This document shows, one piece after another, positions 1-13,170 of a stretch of 64,000 bases of DNA. This DNA is from Oxyruncus cristatus (Eukaryota > Chordata > Aves > Passeriformes > Cotingidae). The notes under the pieces were generated by a model, which was not told where the DNA came from, made no database searches, and saw only the letters and a program-made list of their open reading frames with translations. The translations under genes were made by a program, and so were the position numbers. The DNA is taken from contig VXAY01007011.1 of assembly GCA_013399855.1 (NCBI GenBank), forward strand, positions 1,530,716 to 1,594,715. Reading direction: 5' to 3'. Each line of letters opens with the position of its first letter. Position 1 is the first letter of the stretch.

Positions 1-3000
1 TCATGGAAGAAAAATCTGTGCAGAGATGTTCAACACAAACACCTCTGATGCAGGAACTCTTTGAGGTGCAAATCTGCATCCTGCGGAAGCGTTTTGGGAA
101 GCAGCCTCCCCTGTCCTCATGCTGTCATCAGGCAATTACTGTTGGCTGCTCGAAGAGTCAGAGTCCTGGACTGGATTTGAAATGCTGCTGTTCTGACCCA
201 GCACGGTCATCCCTATGATTAACTGTCATTTCGTTCAACATCGGGGTTTTTTTTTCACGGTCTTTGATAAATCATAAGCAACAATTCTTTCAATAAACCT
301 TTGTGATACAGAAATACTGTTTTCTTATGCTCTAGTACCTCTCTTATTCTTTCCTGCCTGTTACTTTGATTGAGATGGAACGTTGCTTTGCTGTGTGTTT
401 GTATAATGCCTCATTATCAAGCTGAGCACTGCTCCATGCCTGTATTTCCTAGTTAATTGTTTGATTTAAATAAATATTATTAATCTGTATTTCTGAAGAT
501 GGCCACAAGCCAAAAGGTTTGCTGATTGCATAAACACCCTAAGTAAGAAACTGTGAAGCTCCAATCCTCATTTGCTGGCAGAATTAGACAGATGGGCCAT
601 TTGAGAAAGTGATAAAATACCAGCAATACCTGCCTAAAGAGTTACGAATTCCATGCTCCACATCTGCAAGGGCTTGTATTTATTATCTAGGAGTGCAGGA
701 ACAGACCTTGTGACCCTGCTGACACTGAAGGGTGAGATCAAGGACAAGAGGCCAGCATAGGAGAATAGGCAGTGCCAGCTCCCACCTCTGCCTGGAGCTG
801 CCTGCTGTGCTCAGGGGTGTAAGTGCCCTGAGATCATATGGAGAACAGGAGCACAATCATCTCATTGTACTGAACAATATTCAGCAGAGGTCTTCTGAAA
901 AGGTTCCCTTCCTGTCAAGACTGGAGAACCACTATAGACACTCATGCTTTTTTTAAAGATAACAGAAATCCAGTGTATCAGTCCTAGGGCAGGAGGGAAT
1001 AACCTGAGGAATAACCCGTTCCCTGAGGAGAAGTGAAAAGAGGACATGGGTTTCTTCTGAGGAGTATCCTTGCCCTATGAATTGGATTTTATAGCTGTGT
1101 GCAGCTCTGGAATTGGAGGCACAACCTCCCAAAGCATACAAGGATCCAGCTCAGGATGGATACGGGTAAACCAGCAAAAGCCAAATGGTAGACCTATTGT
1201 TAGCTTCCTGTTTGTCTGACCTGTGTTCCTGTTGCTCTGCTGATTTTGCAGGGGATCAGAGAGAGGCTGCATGCATACAGAATGACAGACAGCATCTGCT
1301 TACACAAGAAAGCCAGTCCTGATACAAACTCGTGTTTCTTCATTGTGACAGCCTATTGTATTTCTGATACCCATGAGATCATGGCTTTAAAAGCCCCTCA
1401 GAGGCAGCTGTTTCATAAGGATGAGTAGTTCTTCAATAGCTGCTTAAACATGCCACTGCACCTTGGACTCGGATGCTTTGTATAGCACTTTTTCTCAGAA
1501 GCGAGTTAGCATGTAGTGCAAGTAAAGACAATAAAACCGAATTTAATCTTTAGTTGGAGGGCACAGGCCTGGAGGGGATGGGGTAGGTCACTGAGCTCAG
1601 TCCCACAGAACCAGCAGCAAGGATCAGGCTTCAGCCTAGAAAGGGCTGCAGAACAGTTATTCCACCTGGCCCACACTCAGTGTATGTTAATACCATGTTG
1701 GCTGCACACCCATGGTCACCTTCTGTACTTCCCAGTAATTTTTTAATGAACCTCAGGCTGCTAGTAGATGTCCAAAAGTCACAAGTCTGAAGTTGAACAG
1801 GGGGAGAGGAGAGGTCAGTGGCACTGGCACTGCGTCCCTGTGGTTGAAGGGTTTTCCATTCTCAAGTCCCATGCTGCTGTGGCACCTATTCAGCTAATGC
1901 CAAGTTCTTAGAGGAACAGGGAAAAGCTCTCCTTCAGCTCAGCCTGTCCATTCCCACAGGCGCTGTTGCAGCCCTGTGCTGTCTGCAAGGCTGGGCAGGT
2001 CCTGCAGCCCAGGCACAGGGTGTAGGTATGTTCATGTGGTGCAGTTCATCACCATAACTTCTGTGGGAACCATAAGTCATCCATGGCTGGGGAGGGACAG
2101 GAGATCTTGTGTCTCAATAGCATTTGGAGAACTGCAATATTTTCTTGGAGTGGGGCAGTAGCTCAGAGTCTTTGGAAGAAGAAATCTTTGATAAATTGTC
2201 TAAAGGGACCAAGGTGGTAGTCTGCCACACAGGGATAAGGAAATAAAATAAATATTTTTCATTTATATATTTTTTTTGTTATTTTCCAAAAGAAAGGCTT
2301 ATTTTTATTGGCTAGTATGTCTTCAGACAGCGCTGACATTTTCATTCAATCTGTGTTTTTCACTAACCAGAACTAGACAGTGCCTCTCATTTGGACAGTT
2401 ATACATGTGAAAATACATTAATTAAGATTTGTAATTTTTACATTTTAATTAATGATATTTTTTCTCTTCATTTGGTGTGTCAAGCTAGTGTTGAAGGGAA
2501 ATTGCAATTCAAATTAGAAAGCCATAGATTTTTGGAGCGTTTGTTGGAAATAATCTGGGCATACTTAACAGAATAATATGCTGAATCAATGTTTATTAAA
2601 CAATGGTAATGTACTAGATTTGTGAATTCCAGTATTAGTGAACTGATCATTTACAAACCCCATGTTATTAAGATTTTTTAATTTAGTAGATTTTTATACC
2701 TGTCTGGAACAGAAAAATACATTTCTCATCTATTTCAGCCATGGTCACCCAGCATCACATGTAACCTCAGTGGAAGAGACAAGTTTTGGGGAAGCCCAGA
2801 ACTAGTGTCACTGCCAGCCTGCTCTGTCTCTGCCTGCAACCCTCTGCCACAAACCCAACACTGTCCCCAAGAAGCCCCTGTAGCACGGTGGTTCCATGTG
2901 GATCCCAAGGCAAGTCCATCCTTGACACTGCATGTAGTAAGAACCCATCAGACTTTCCATTGGCATCTGTGAAGGGTCCAGTGTAAAAACTTTGAGGGCT

Positions 3001-6000
3001 GCCTTGGCAAATTCTAATGCTTGTTGGTTTGGCTTTGCCACATCAGTAAAATACCCTTCAGAAGGGTTTTTTTGTTGGGATGGGTGGAGGCATTAAGGAG
3101 TACAGAGCAGGGGTGTCCAGCGGAGGATCCTTGGGCAGGACAAGTGTGGTTCCCAGGCTGGAGCAGTCTCACATGATGAACAGTGGCTTGTGCAGTCACA
3201 GAGTCTGCCAGGTGACCTCAGGCACCAGCTCTGTGAAGAAGTATGTTGGCACAGATGGCTCCCCAGCCCCATGGAGAACATGATCCCATGGGGATTAGGT
3301 AAACCCAAGCTGGAGCTTTCTCTTCTTCCTTAACCTTTGGCCATACGAGAGTTTTGGCAGGCAGCTTACAGGAGCATGAAGGTTGGTCACTCTGGAGTAA
3401 CCTCACTTCTCCAGCTTCGAGACATTCACTTGTCACTGCTACACAGTAGAGACCCAAGGGTCAGTTGTCCCTCTGTCAGGTACACAACTCTTCTACCTCT
3501 CATTACCGACTAGCTCCCTTCCCATAGGTCAGTTTCTCCCTGCTACACATTTCTAATGCTGCTTTGTGCAAATGCTTTAGTGCAGGTGGAAGGAAATGCA
3601 GCAGAACCTGCCCAACCACTGATCTGTCTACTAGCAAGATGCCCTTTCTGGGTCAGTGCAGTGCAATTCTATTGGCATAGGAGCCTGTCTGGCTCCTAAG
3701 TAAATTTTGTTGCTACTGCTATCTTTAAGTTAGAGCAAACTTAAATAATTCCCATTCAGCTAAAGGAATGTGACTGCCGGGCTAACTGCAGAGCAGCCAT
3801 GTCCTTCCACCAGCTGAGAATCACTTGCAAAAGGTGTTTTGGGAATGACCATTAAAATAATTTTCTTTTAAACTTGGGTACACCTTATCCATGTGAAGAA
3901 ATATTTTTCAACAAATAAGCTTTCCAGGTGCCCATGCTGCTGTTATCATTAAACAAATATTTTATTTAGGGGGCATGGAAATAGGTTTATGAGGTTTTCT
4001 ATCAAACACAATCATTAGCTGTTGACAAAAGAACACAGATTGCCCCGTATATTGGGGCTAATAGAACTGGCTCCCCTGTTCTAATATATTCTGCAAATTT
4101 ATTGTAACACAATTTCTACACTATAGTAATATTTTCATGCCACATTTTTTTGAGGGCAGATTTTAAAGTGTGGGTATGATTTACAGGCTCAGATGTATTT
4201 GTAAAGTCTAATGAAGTAAAAATGGCACTCTCATATGAATGATGCTACAGGAAAAATATCTACATATAAGTTGTCACATAACTTTCCATAGGTGCCCTGT
4301 ACCCATACTACAGCAGGTGGAGGGTGAAATCCCAAGCAATATTACCTAAAACACATTAGGCTGACCTTGCAGTCTCTTGACAATTTTACGGCATAAAAAT
4401 CCAAACAAACTCTTCACATCATACTTTAAAAAAAAATTCTGTAAGAAGTCCGGAGACTGTTTTTCTAGATATGACCAAATGTGCTTTCTTTTCTCTACTT
4501 GTACACTTCAGGTGTCACTTCAGGTAGGTGAGGATAGGGACTTTCTGAACAGCACTTTTAGTGTTATGTGAAGATTAGCTGTGATGTAGAAGCCTTGGAA
4601 TTTCTCTTGAATGTGTTCTTGACCTTTCATAAACCAATATTACTGAATTATTGCAATGGATAAAATTAATTATTTTTTCTTACGGCAATTTAAGAATAAG
4701 AATAATGTCACAGATAATTTAAATACAACAATTAAACACCATCTAACTAAATTTTCCAGCCAATAAAACACAAAGAAAAATCTTCCAGTGTACTACTTTC
4801 CCCTTGGACAATTTCCAAAATAAATGTTAAAGTCAGCATTCAGTTGCTTGCATCTTTTTGCAAATAACCACAGCAAACCTCTTAGTGATGCCAAGTCTCT
4901 TGTAAAGATATAACAAGACATCCAGTAATGAGTAATACCTAAAATTGACATTTAATATTCCACCAAAGAAGATAAAACATTTACAGTTCTCACATGCCAC
5001 ACCTTAATGTCCTTTTTAATTATTTTAAACCAGATAAAATAACCATAAGAAGACTGATTTATATGAAGTCATGACAGAAGTTTCCATTCTCATGAAAACA
5101 AAACTGGTGTAAAATCCTTCTTCTATTGACTTCAATACTTAAACCAAATTTTCACCACCAGCCTTTGACTCCCATCTTTCATGTCACCAAAAGAAATGGA
5201 GCAATTGTTCTCAAATACTAACAGGTGGGTGGAGTGAGCATGGACAATTTCAGTTTCAGAGTGATGACACGTATTTTGATACTTTTAGGAATGAATGGTA
5301 AATGAAAAACATAGCCCTTGAATTACTGTAACATAAGCCCCAGAGTTTACAGAGGAACATTACATCTTTAGAATGTGTCTGTGGTGTGCTAGCCTAATTT
5401 TGACCTCAAACCATCTGACTATCGACACTTAGTTTAACACATTCAAATCTGCTCATCTTCAAACCACTGAGTGGATTTGTTGGTGGTTGCATCTCATTAC
5501 TTCAGATTTTTAGCCACCTACAGAGAGACAAATACCTGACACTGTCCAAGGACATATTTCCATTGAAGCAATAGCTGTCCTGATTATCATCGGATGTCCT
5601 AGCCCAGGATGGACAGAAGGCAGGATCTGCCTTTGAAGCCAGGAATATAAGTGTTCCAGTGAGGTCCAGTGAACCCTTTTGAGGATATGGAATGTGGAGC
5701 AGGTCCTTGAATCTTCAGGTGTCATTCCTGACATCCCACTCTCAGACTGGAATCTGCCCTCCTGGGTCAACACACGTGGCAGACAACAGTCTGAAGCTGA
5801 AGACCTTCAGGGGCAGCAACCTTTGCTCCACTGAGATGCCCATGCAAGACTCTATCAGGGCAGAAGAGGCAAATGTGATGATAGCTTTCTTGTTAGTCAT
5901 TTACCAGCTCCCTGGTGGCCCCCAGGCCCATCCTGGGTGGATCTGTCTGCTCCATCTGCCCTGGAAAAGGGGGTGAGTGTGGCTGCTGGCATCCCCTCTA

Positions 6001-8096
6001 TATCAGCCACGTCAAGCTCCATGACTGTCTCCATAAAGATGATCCTAATCCTTGCCCGCTGCAACTATTTTGGTACAAGTCAGACAGTAGAATTTTATTA
6101 CCATTTCAGTTTTCAGTTTTTTTATTTTTACCTTAAGCTATGGAAAGTGTGTTTTTTGGTACCTTGCCAGATTGCATCAGCAAGCCTGACACTGGTCTCC
6201 TGGTCACTCCCACAGCTGTACATTTGGGGAAGCCCAGTCCCTATGCCTATGTCCATACAACCTAGAAAGATTCTCGAAAAAAATATTACACAACCCAAAA
6301 CGCCTGATAAGCAGCAGCAATGCTAGGACAGGCTTTACACTGAATAAGGTCTGCATGACAAATGCTAAAGTAATGCCTGGAAAGTCAATCACTCGTGGCC
6401 ATGGTGCAAAATGTTGTCAATAAATAGGCGGGTATGCAAACCTGCCTTTGAGGAAAGGCTTAAACCACAGGTAAAGGTGCTTTGCTTAGTATTATCAGTG
6501 ACATCTGGTGGTAATGGACAGTAAATTCAGTTTATATATTTTCAAAGGTTATGTGTGAGTTTAAGCGGCTCATCCCAACTGAAGTATTTTATAAAGTTGT
6601 ATTTCCCAAATAGAGTTGTATTTCTTTCTGACAAAACCATATAATGACTGTGCACCATGCCAGGAGCAAAGACTAACCAGGTCTATATATAGCATAGTAT
6701 CTTTTGGTGGTGGGAAACACTGGAACCAAGTAACCCACCAAAATAATTAGTGTGCCTGAAAAGCAGTTGATGAACATCCATTCTTTGTGACTGTTTCCTA
6801 CATATAGCCTTGTAAGTGTTTCAAATCTCACAGTCCTTCCAAATCAATGAGTATGGCAACAATTCAACAGGTGCAGATGGGGACCAATGTCAGCTAAGCA
6901 GAAAGAAGCATAAGTGAAGCTGGGGGCTAAGTGATGAGTGGGCTGGAGTGAGACACACACACCCTACCACAGCCACTGTAGGGGCTGTCAAGGAGAAGCC
7001 AAGCACTCACCTGTTTCTGTGTTCCCAACACCTTCTTGGGCTGGACACTCTTTACAGGGGACTCTATAGCTCTTAGCTGAAAGCAGCAGAACCAAGTGCA
7101 CGTGGAGAAGCCCCTTCCTTAATTCTGCACTTAACTTCATGGTGTACAGTGAAGACTGACTTTTTTGTTTTAATACCTTAATTAAGGAGAAGTTCCTTTC
7201 TGATTTTGCCCAAATTTAGAATCAGAAGTTTGTTTCATACAGGAGAGATGTTTTGACAGTGCTTGGAGAACTGCATCTCTCCTTTTGTTGCTTGCATGGC
7301 CCCATCTCTTTTCTTCTTGGGTGAAAAATGGAGAAAGTTGTCTGTCCAGAAAAAAAGCACATTTCGGACTCCCTGTGTGCCCCTCTCTTGCTGCTCTCCT
7401 GAATGTAGCTCTAGAAAGCAAAAGCTGCAAGGACTTTGCTATGATTATTAAACTTGATGATTCAGTAAGGTAAACATTATCCAACAAATGAACAGTAAAC
7501 TGAAACAAAACATGAAACCCAACTTAAAACATACACCTGGCATCTGTGAATGCTCTAATGACATATTCTCCGTAATGTCTCCTACTCTTTTTGAAAATGG
7601 TTCCAGAGAGGATGTTTCACGGCACAGATTTCTGAACCCAGCATTTAGACTTTACAGTTTCAGCTCACCTTGAAGAACAAACACCTCTTGGACCAGTAAA
7701 CTTTGATAAGGAAAGTGCGAAAAAGGACACGGATTTCAGCTATGCTGAAAATATGTCTTTCTTTTCTTGCTCCTCCTGAGAAGCAGTGACAAAATAGAGA
7801 CACCTGGACCTATTAGGTTGGGAGAATAATGCTGTTTCAAACCTGCCAGAAAGACCCTTGAGATACCACCACATCTGTAGCAAAATGTGCTTGAGGAAGA
7901 TGTTTAACATTGGGATTTAATTCTGGTTTGTGAGTGTTGTCATTTGAACTTCTGGAAAGTGTTCATGTAGAAAAATACTGCATTAACATATTGATCTATC
8001 AGCAAATCTCTGTGTTCCACAGATATATTCACATATCAAATTAAAGAATTTGGCCCAGCAGCCCCAGTCTGTGACATCCCCAGTCTATTTGCATAC
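1..8096. other. Intergenic or intronic DNA with no recognisable gene
   Basis: I see no coding exon, RNA gene or clear transposon here. Base composition is AT-rich and the open frames are short, unrelated to any family I know, and present on both strands at once. An AATAAA hexamer lies near 291 in a T/A-rich stretch and could be a polyadenylation signal of a gene ending before the window, but nothing else supports that. Because the RhoGAP exons at 8097-8849 point leftwards, the missing C-terminal exon of that locus would be expected in this stretch. I looked for the TAGAP-like tail in the reverse frames and did not find it. Confidence 0.5.
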
Positions 8097-8214
8097 CTGT
8101 GGAGCTGTCTGTGTGCTCTGGTGACTCCTCAGCTGAGGCATAGACAGGGAAAGCAATATCCTCCTCAAATATTTCTGAGCAGTTGTTTATGAGGAACTCC
8201 ACCAACACTGTCAC
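8097..8214 (-). CDS. RhoGAP final-helix exon and start of the tail
   Basis: The reverse-strand exon follows acceptor GTGCAG (8220-8215) and ends before donor GTATGC (8096 downward). It is phase-compatible with the upstream exon ending NDK. The translation starts VTVLVEFLINNCSEIFEED, the last helix of the RhoGAP fold, and continues into an acidic/Ser-rich stretch containing EESPEHTDSST. The same EHTDSS segment follows the GAP domain in TAGAP. The exon is 118 bases (39 codons plus one base). The next exon should carry the long disordered C-terminus, but it could not be located to the left. Confidence 0.82.
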
Positions 8215-8849
8215 CTGCACACAGAAAACAGCTCATTTCAGTCGAAAGGGAAGAACACATATTGAACAGTCTTACCTGCCTGGGGCTGCAGACAGATGGA
8301 TCTGCCCCAATACAAACAAAAAGCCATCAGCCACAGCTTTGGCCTCGCTGCCCAGAGGGCCCATGGGTGCCAATGCTCATTATATGCCCCTTGCCCTCTG
8401 CATGCAAAGTATCCAGGAGCTGTGCTGGGACTTAGGGGACTGTGGGGCAGCTGCTGCTTTTACTCAGAGGAGGCAAAATGAGGGGCAGTCTGGCCCATCA
8501 CATCACAGGCTGGGATGCACCGAAGCTGAGGAGCACCCCTGACATCCAGGGATGCTGTTCTGTTGAGCTTTTGCAATGGCAGTGGCAGTGGGATCCCTAT
8601 GGATGGTTCTGAGCTGCCCCAAAGGGAATGGCTGCTTGGTGAGTTCAAGATACCTTGTCATTCATCTCCTTCTGCACTTCCAGTGGGAGCGTGTTGGCCG
8701 TCTCTGGGCTCAGCATATTTGGGCCAACACAGATGGCCAGGTTGCTGGAGTCCATCCTGTTGGTCTCAGCATTTTGGCTGATGTGGCGGAGCAGAGAGAG
8801 CAAGTGCTTGAGCAAGACAAGGTTTGGTTTAGGCAGTTTGTCAGCCACC
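8097..8849 (-). CDS. TAGAP/ARHGAP20-like RhoGAP locus, two exons (partial gene or pseudogene)
   Basis: Two consecutive exons of a Rho GTPase-activating protein lie on the reverse strand (8849-8654, then 8214-8097). They are joined by canonical splice sites and keep one reading frame. Together they encode the second half of the RhoGAP domain and the start of the tail, closely resembling the T-cell activation RhoGAP (TAGAP) family. These proteins stimulate GTP hydrolysis on Rho-family GTPases. No stop or frameshift is seen. The preceding exons (PH end, linker, arginine-finger exon, and the exon starting DFLRNIP in the right-edge paralog) were searched for by eye between 8850 and 17000 on the reverse strand and not found. 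The C-terminal exon was not found either. The locus may be a relic, a gene with very divergent flanking exons, or a product of rearrangement. Confidence 0.8.
8654..8849 (-). CDS. RhoGAP exon with the conserved NLAICVGPNM segment
   Basis: The reverse-strand exon begins after a pyrimidine-rich tract ending in CAG (acceptor at 8850) and ends in AAG followed by GTATCT (donor at 8653). It opens in split-codon phase with one leading G and then reads VADKLPKPNLVLLKHLL, followed by HISQNAETNRMDSSNLAI and CVGPNML. The segment NLAIxxGPN is the conserved GTPase-contacting helix of RhoGAP domains; its asparagine is invariant in active members and present here. The last residues are QKEMNDK. The exon is 196 bases, with no internal stop. 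Identity to the TAGAP family is high over its whole length, so the family call is secure. Whether it is expressed is not shown. Confidence 0.85.
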
Positions 8850-9352
8850 CTGCATGAACAGAAACAAAATGTGACATTAATTGATGGTGCAGTGGCTTCT
8901 GCTTCTCTATTTGAGCATGACTCAATTAAATTCAGACAGAGAATGCTTCCTCCAGAAACAGGCATGTGTATGCTCACTGTATCATTCAGAAATCCCCAAC
9001 CACAGCTGAGTGTGTGGTTAATTCTAAGATCTTGAATTACAAGGTCTTGATTGAAAGGCAGCACTGCAGCAGCTCATGTCCTTGAGTAGATGGGACGACA
9101 TCAGGAGCTGTCACTGGAAACTTCCCAAAGGCAGGTGAAAGCCTGTGGTTGTGCTGTGCAGGTTTCAAAGCAGTACCAGTCAGCCTCTACATCTGCTCTT
9201 TCTGGAGAGCAAAACATGGCATTGGTCTCCATGTGCCCAACTTCACTGACAGCAGATGTGAAGGCTCCCTGTCAGTGACAGTCCCCCAGCACCATGAGAC
9301 ACTGCAGCCTCTGCCTTCTTCGTACAATGGCCATTTTGTAAGGCAACCACTA

Positions 9353-9760
9353 GCGGGGTCTGTCCCAGACCAAATGGAGAGTAAGTGGCAAGGGGGGGAA
9401 AAGAGTCTCACTGGGAAGGTCAGAAAGGACTCCAAGACACATAGTTAAAGCAGGACTGTGCAAGCCAGGGCTAGATGAACCCAGGGAACAGGAAAATGGA
9501 GAGGGATTCAGACATCCTCTTCAAAAAGCCTATGGGCTGCCACCACTGTAAAAGTCATTCAGACCCTCAAGATGCTTTAGAAAAAGTTACTATGATTATT
9601 TGATCCATCACCCCATAGCTGAGGAGACCCAGAAATGAAGGTGGGTAGTAGGGTATGGGTCGGTCTCAGCTTGCAGAGGGGCTGCTGCTCTCCAGGGCAT
9701 GCGGACTGGCACACAGCTGATGTCTGCACATGGGTCTGCACAGCTGCGGCTTGGGCGCTA
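9353..9760 (-). repeat. Repeat block, copy A (pairs with 31475-31872)
   Basis: About 400 bases match the reverse complement of 31475-31872 over nearly the whole length, with small indels. Shared anchors include AAAAGAGTCTC, CAAGCCAGGGCTAGATGAA, AAAAAGCCTATGGGCTGCCA and AGAGGGGCTGCTGCTC. Both copies lie upstream of RhoGAP exons when read in the gene's direction. It is either an interspersed repeat or an intron segment duplicated with the gene family. I do not recognise it as a named element, and no coding function is evident. Strand is given as that of the neighbouring RhoGAP exons. Confidence 0.75.
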
Positions 9761-10300
9761 CACGATCCTTGGCTGCTTCAGAGGTTGTCAACTGCAGGTT
9801 TTTTGAGGACTGAGGAAAATTGCGGTCCTGAATGTGCCAGCTGGAAGGAAACAGTTTTGACTTTGTGTTTGATAAGAAGCCTGCCCCACCTGTGGCTTTG
9901 GTAAGAAGCCTTTCACTTCCCCACAGGGCTCTCCAGTTTGGCTCTGCACTCATGGCTGCACAGGGGAGGCCGCAGGGGTTTCCAGCTCCGGGTCCCTACT
10001 CAGAGCCCCAGCATCATCCCTTGAGCGTGTGTGTGCACGTCGGTGCAAGGAGACGGTAAGCTGACACAGCAAGCACTAGAGGGCAGGACAGCCCACAGCA
10101 ATCAGGCTGTAGAAACAGGTAGAAAGACACTTCTGATATCACTTACTGCACATTGCACACCCTGCACTAGTGACACCCATCTGGACTTCCCTCCTCTGCT
10201 AAACCCCAAAGGCCTTTTGCAAAACCTGGTCATACATATATTGTGAGGATCCAAAATCTAGGGTCACCCTACACAGCCCACAGTAAGAGCACTGCAGACT

Positions 10301-10400
10301 CAGAATGGTTTGGGTTGGAAGGGACCTTTAAAGATCATCTAGTCCAATGCCCCTGATATGAACACATGTCCTCTACTCAGTACAAACCAGGATCCTGGGT
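10301..10400 (-). mobile_element. CR1 LINE 3'-end fragment
   Basis: The + strand carries AATGGTTTGGGTTGGAAGGG followed by ACCTTTAAAGATCATCTAGT and a C-rich stretch. This is the typical reverse complement of the 3' untranslated end of chicken-repeat-1 (CR1) non-LTR retrotransposons, so the element lies on the reverse strand. Only the terminal part is present, as is usual for 5'-truncated CR1 copies. The left edge is clear; the right edge is fuzzy because the sequence diverges after about 10360. Confidence 0.85.
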
Positions 10401-12159
10401 TTCAGGGCTTTCTAACTGCAGCTGCCGAGTGTTTCCACAGCATACCTCAGCTTTCAAAAAGTTCAGCAGAGCTGTTTCAGTCTGTCATTTGAATGGAATT
10501 GGAGGAAAAAATACATTTCCCTGTCTATATTCAACCATCTTTTTGGATGTCCCAAAAAGTAACCCTTGCCACTTTCTTTCCAGAATTTGGTGTTCTAGCT
10601 TTCCACTACCATTAGGAGGTGCCTCAGCTGCAGGTGGGAGAAATTGTGCAGCACAGCTCCAGCACACTTTGTTAGAGTGAAGCAGAGGCTTTAGCACACA
10701 TATAGGCAGGATGCTGGACTTCTGCTTTCTGTTTTATGGTTCTCAGAGAAGTCTTCCTGCAATATTCATGAGGAAAAAGGATGTAGAGGAGTCAAACCAT
10801 TGAAAACCAGAAGTTATTCTCTGGAGCAAATCTTCCAAGAAGTTTGTATCCCACATGGGCTCCAAATAACCTGGGGAAATTTTCAGAAGAACTTAAATTC
10901 CTGGCTGCTTTGAAAACATGTCCAGGGACATTGTCCACATGGAAATCTAGTCCCACAGCTCAGTGGTAATGACAGGACACCCCTTTCTTGCTACTGCTTC
11001 ACCTCTGAAATTGAATACAGAGACACAAACCTCACTTACACATAGAGCAGGCTGTATAAAACCAAATGAAACACTCAACAGCCACCTGGAAAACGCATGC
11101 TGTGCCTCAAAGAGCACAGATTATTATGGGCTCATTACCAAACCCTATGTAGAGAGCAGCCTTGCTCTGTTTGCACACTGCATTAAACTTACTTAGTCTG
11201 CAGTCCCAGAGCTGTGACTGGCGATTCATTTCCTCCAGCCCCTCTGGCTGCTTTCCTAAGAGCAGAGCTCCCGGCACAGACCCTGACATCGCTCCTATCC
11301 CAGTCCCCAGCTAAATAGCTGCCTGCATAAAACACTAGTGTTTTCTCTTCATGGAGACCTGGAGGGAGTGCTCAGCAAACACTATGCAATGTACTTGGAG
11401 CAATGTTTCCAGAAGGAATACATTCCTGCTGTCTCACTGCTCAGGATCAGTAATTCCTCTGCTGCCCCGTTGGCCTAAAGGGACAAATACTACCTCATCC
11501 CACACTGCCTGATGCCTGTTTTCCTCCAGACCGTGGAGCCGGACTCTCTTGCAAGCAGCTTTTGCTAGTCAGGGCTGAGGATAAGAAAAGGATGTAGATG
11601 TGCCTGTTTTCAAAAGTGTACCAACCCTTCAAGATACAGTTCCTGAAAAGTTGTCATAGAATGTCCTGGCATACGCAGATCCATCACATTTGCAATGCTT
11701 GACCTATGCACAGCGGCTCCAGATATGTGTGATCCATGACATACCTCCACCTTGTTAGCTGACATGAACAGAAATGTCCATCCGGGGATGACATCAACTC
11801 TGGGCTTGGAAATAAACACCAGGAGAGTCCCTCAAGAACATCTGGATGACTGAACAAACCCGCCTGGGCACAGGTTGCCTCACCCACACTGCATGCTGCC
11901 AGCTACCAGCACTGCAGTCAGCATTTGTCCTGGGGGCAAAGTGATTGTGTGGCCCAATGTAAGAGCCAGGTGGTCACTGTTGCTAAATCTCCTTCTGAGC
12001 AGAGACCCCCTGAGCTGCAGAGGCACAGCACCCCACCCCCAGCAGACACATGAAGTAAGACTCTCATTAACTGCGTGGTCCCTGTAAAGGGGAAGATCAC
12101 ACTTTCCAGCCCTCTGATCCAACGCACAGAGCAACCAGCTCTCAACACAAATGAGAGGA

Positions 12160-12465
12160 TGCACATCTTTTTTTATAAAATCTCAAGGAAAGAAGGATTA
12201 TGGTGTTTGTCTTCCCAAGCCACCGTTACACATGCTGATGCTCTGCTTCCCAGGGAGTGGTTGGACATCTGCTGATGGGAAGCAGGGAAAGAATTCCTCT
12301 TTTTGCTTTGGTTGCATGCACAGCTTTTGCTTTTCTTATTAAACTGTCTTTATCTTGACCCTTGAGGGTTTTTTTAATCTTGTTTTCTCCCCCTGTCCTA
12401 TTGAGGAGAGGGAAGGAGAAAGCATCCCGGGAGATGTCTGGCAGCCAGTCAAAGTCAACCCACTA
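12160..12465 (+). repeat. ERV 5' long terminal repeat
   Basis: The segment ATTAAACTGTCTTTATCTTG near 12339 and the block GGCAGCCAGTCAAAGTCAAC near 12440 are characteristic of a common bird ERV LTR family. The last ~100 bases recur at 14621-14723. The primer-binding site follows about 12 bases after the inferred end. The start is not sharply defined; I place it near 12160 because sequence resembling the family begins around the ACCGTTACACATG segment and slightly before. No target-site duplication could be established. Confidence 0.7.
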
Positions 12466-12476
12466 GTCCTTTTTCT

Positions 12477-12494
12477 TGCCACCCAACATGTGGC
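12477..12494 (+). other. Retroviral primer-binding site, tRNA-Lys type (mutated)
   Basis: TGCCACCCAACATGTGGC lies a few bases after the 5' LTR. It agrees with the tRNA-Lys(1,2) primer-binding consensus at 14 of 18 positions, with the differences mostly CpG-type decay. The position immediately after an LTR end makes the assignment good despite the mismatches. Confidence 0.7.
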
Positions 12495-13170
12495 ACGAGA
12501 TAACGCCAGTTTTGATCTGGGCATACTATAGCTTTGTTAGCTGATAATTGGCAGGCTTCTGCATGGCTCACAGGGCTCATTTGATTTACAGTGTAACAGA
12601 GCCTAGGGCTCTGCAGTGGCTGCTTTGGGCTCCTGTCTTTGCTGCAGTGCTTATCTCTGTGTTTTGCTGTGCCTGGAAACATTCTGATAAAAGCAGCAGC
12701 CATGTGCTTGGCCCTAGCACAGGTACTCTCCCTGTGCCAGGAGGCCTGTCCTGCAGAGAGCTCAGGGATTGCATCTTTCTCTTCCCCTCTAGGGCTGATG
12801 TGTCTGCCTTCATCTCCAGAGGTCCTGTCTAAGCTGCTTGATTAGTGTCATCTTCTTGTCATTTGCATAGAAACTGATTTTAGTCTGGTGTTATGAGGAA
12901 ACAGTTTGCCAGTGAGGTGACAAGGAAATATGCCCTTAGGCCATCGATCCCTGGGTTGCAGGCTGTGTGGGAGGACTTGGGCGGGTGCCTGGGTTATCGC
13001 CTCCCACAGCCTGTGATCTTGCACCTCTACAGGCGTATAATCCCATTCAATTGGTGCACTACTTAGTGGAGGGGTGCTTTGCCTGCCCCAGTGAAATCCA
13101 GCAGCTCTTAGCACTGCCCTGGGGCTTTTCTTGTGCTTCTTGAGCCTCCCTTCAGCACCATCAGGGGAAC

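Noticed and set aside
8655..9035. Forward ORF of 126 codons
   Set aside because: It is the opposite strand of the RhoGAP exon at 8654-8849, where the reverse frame clearly matches the family.
8850..9064. Extension of the RhoGAP exon upstream in the same frame
   Set aside because: A clear acceptor (CATGCAG) marks the exon start, and the sequence beyond it does not resemble RhoGAP.
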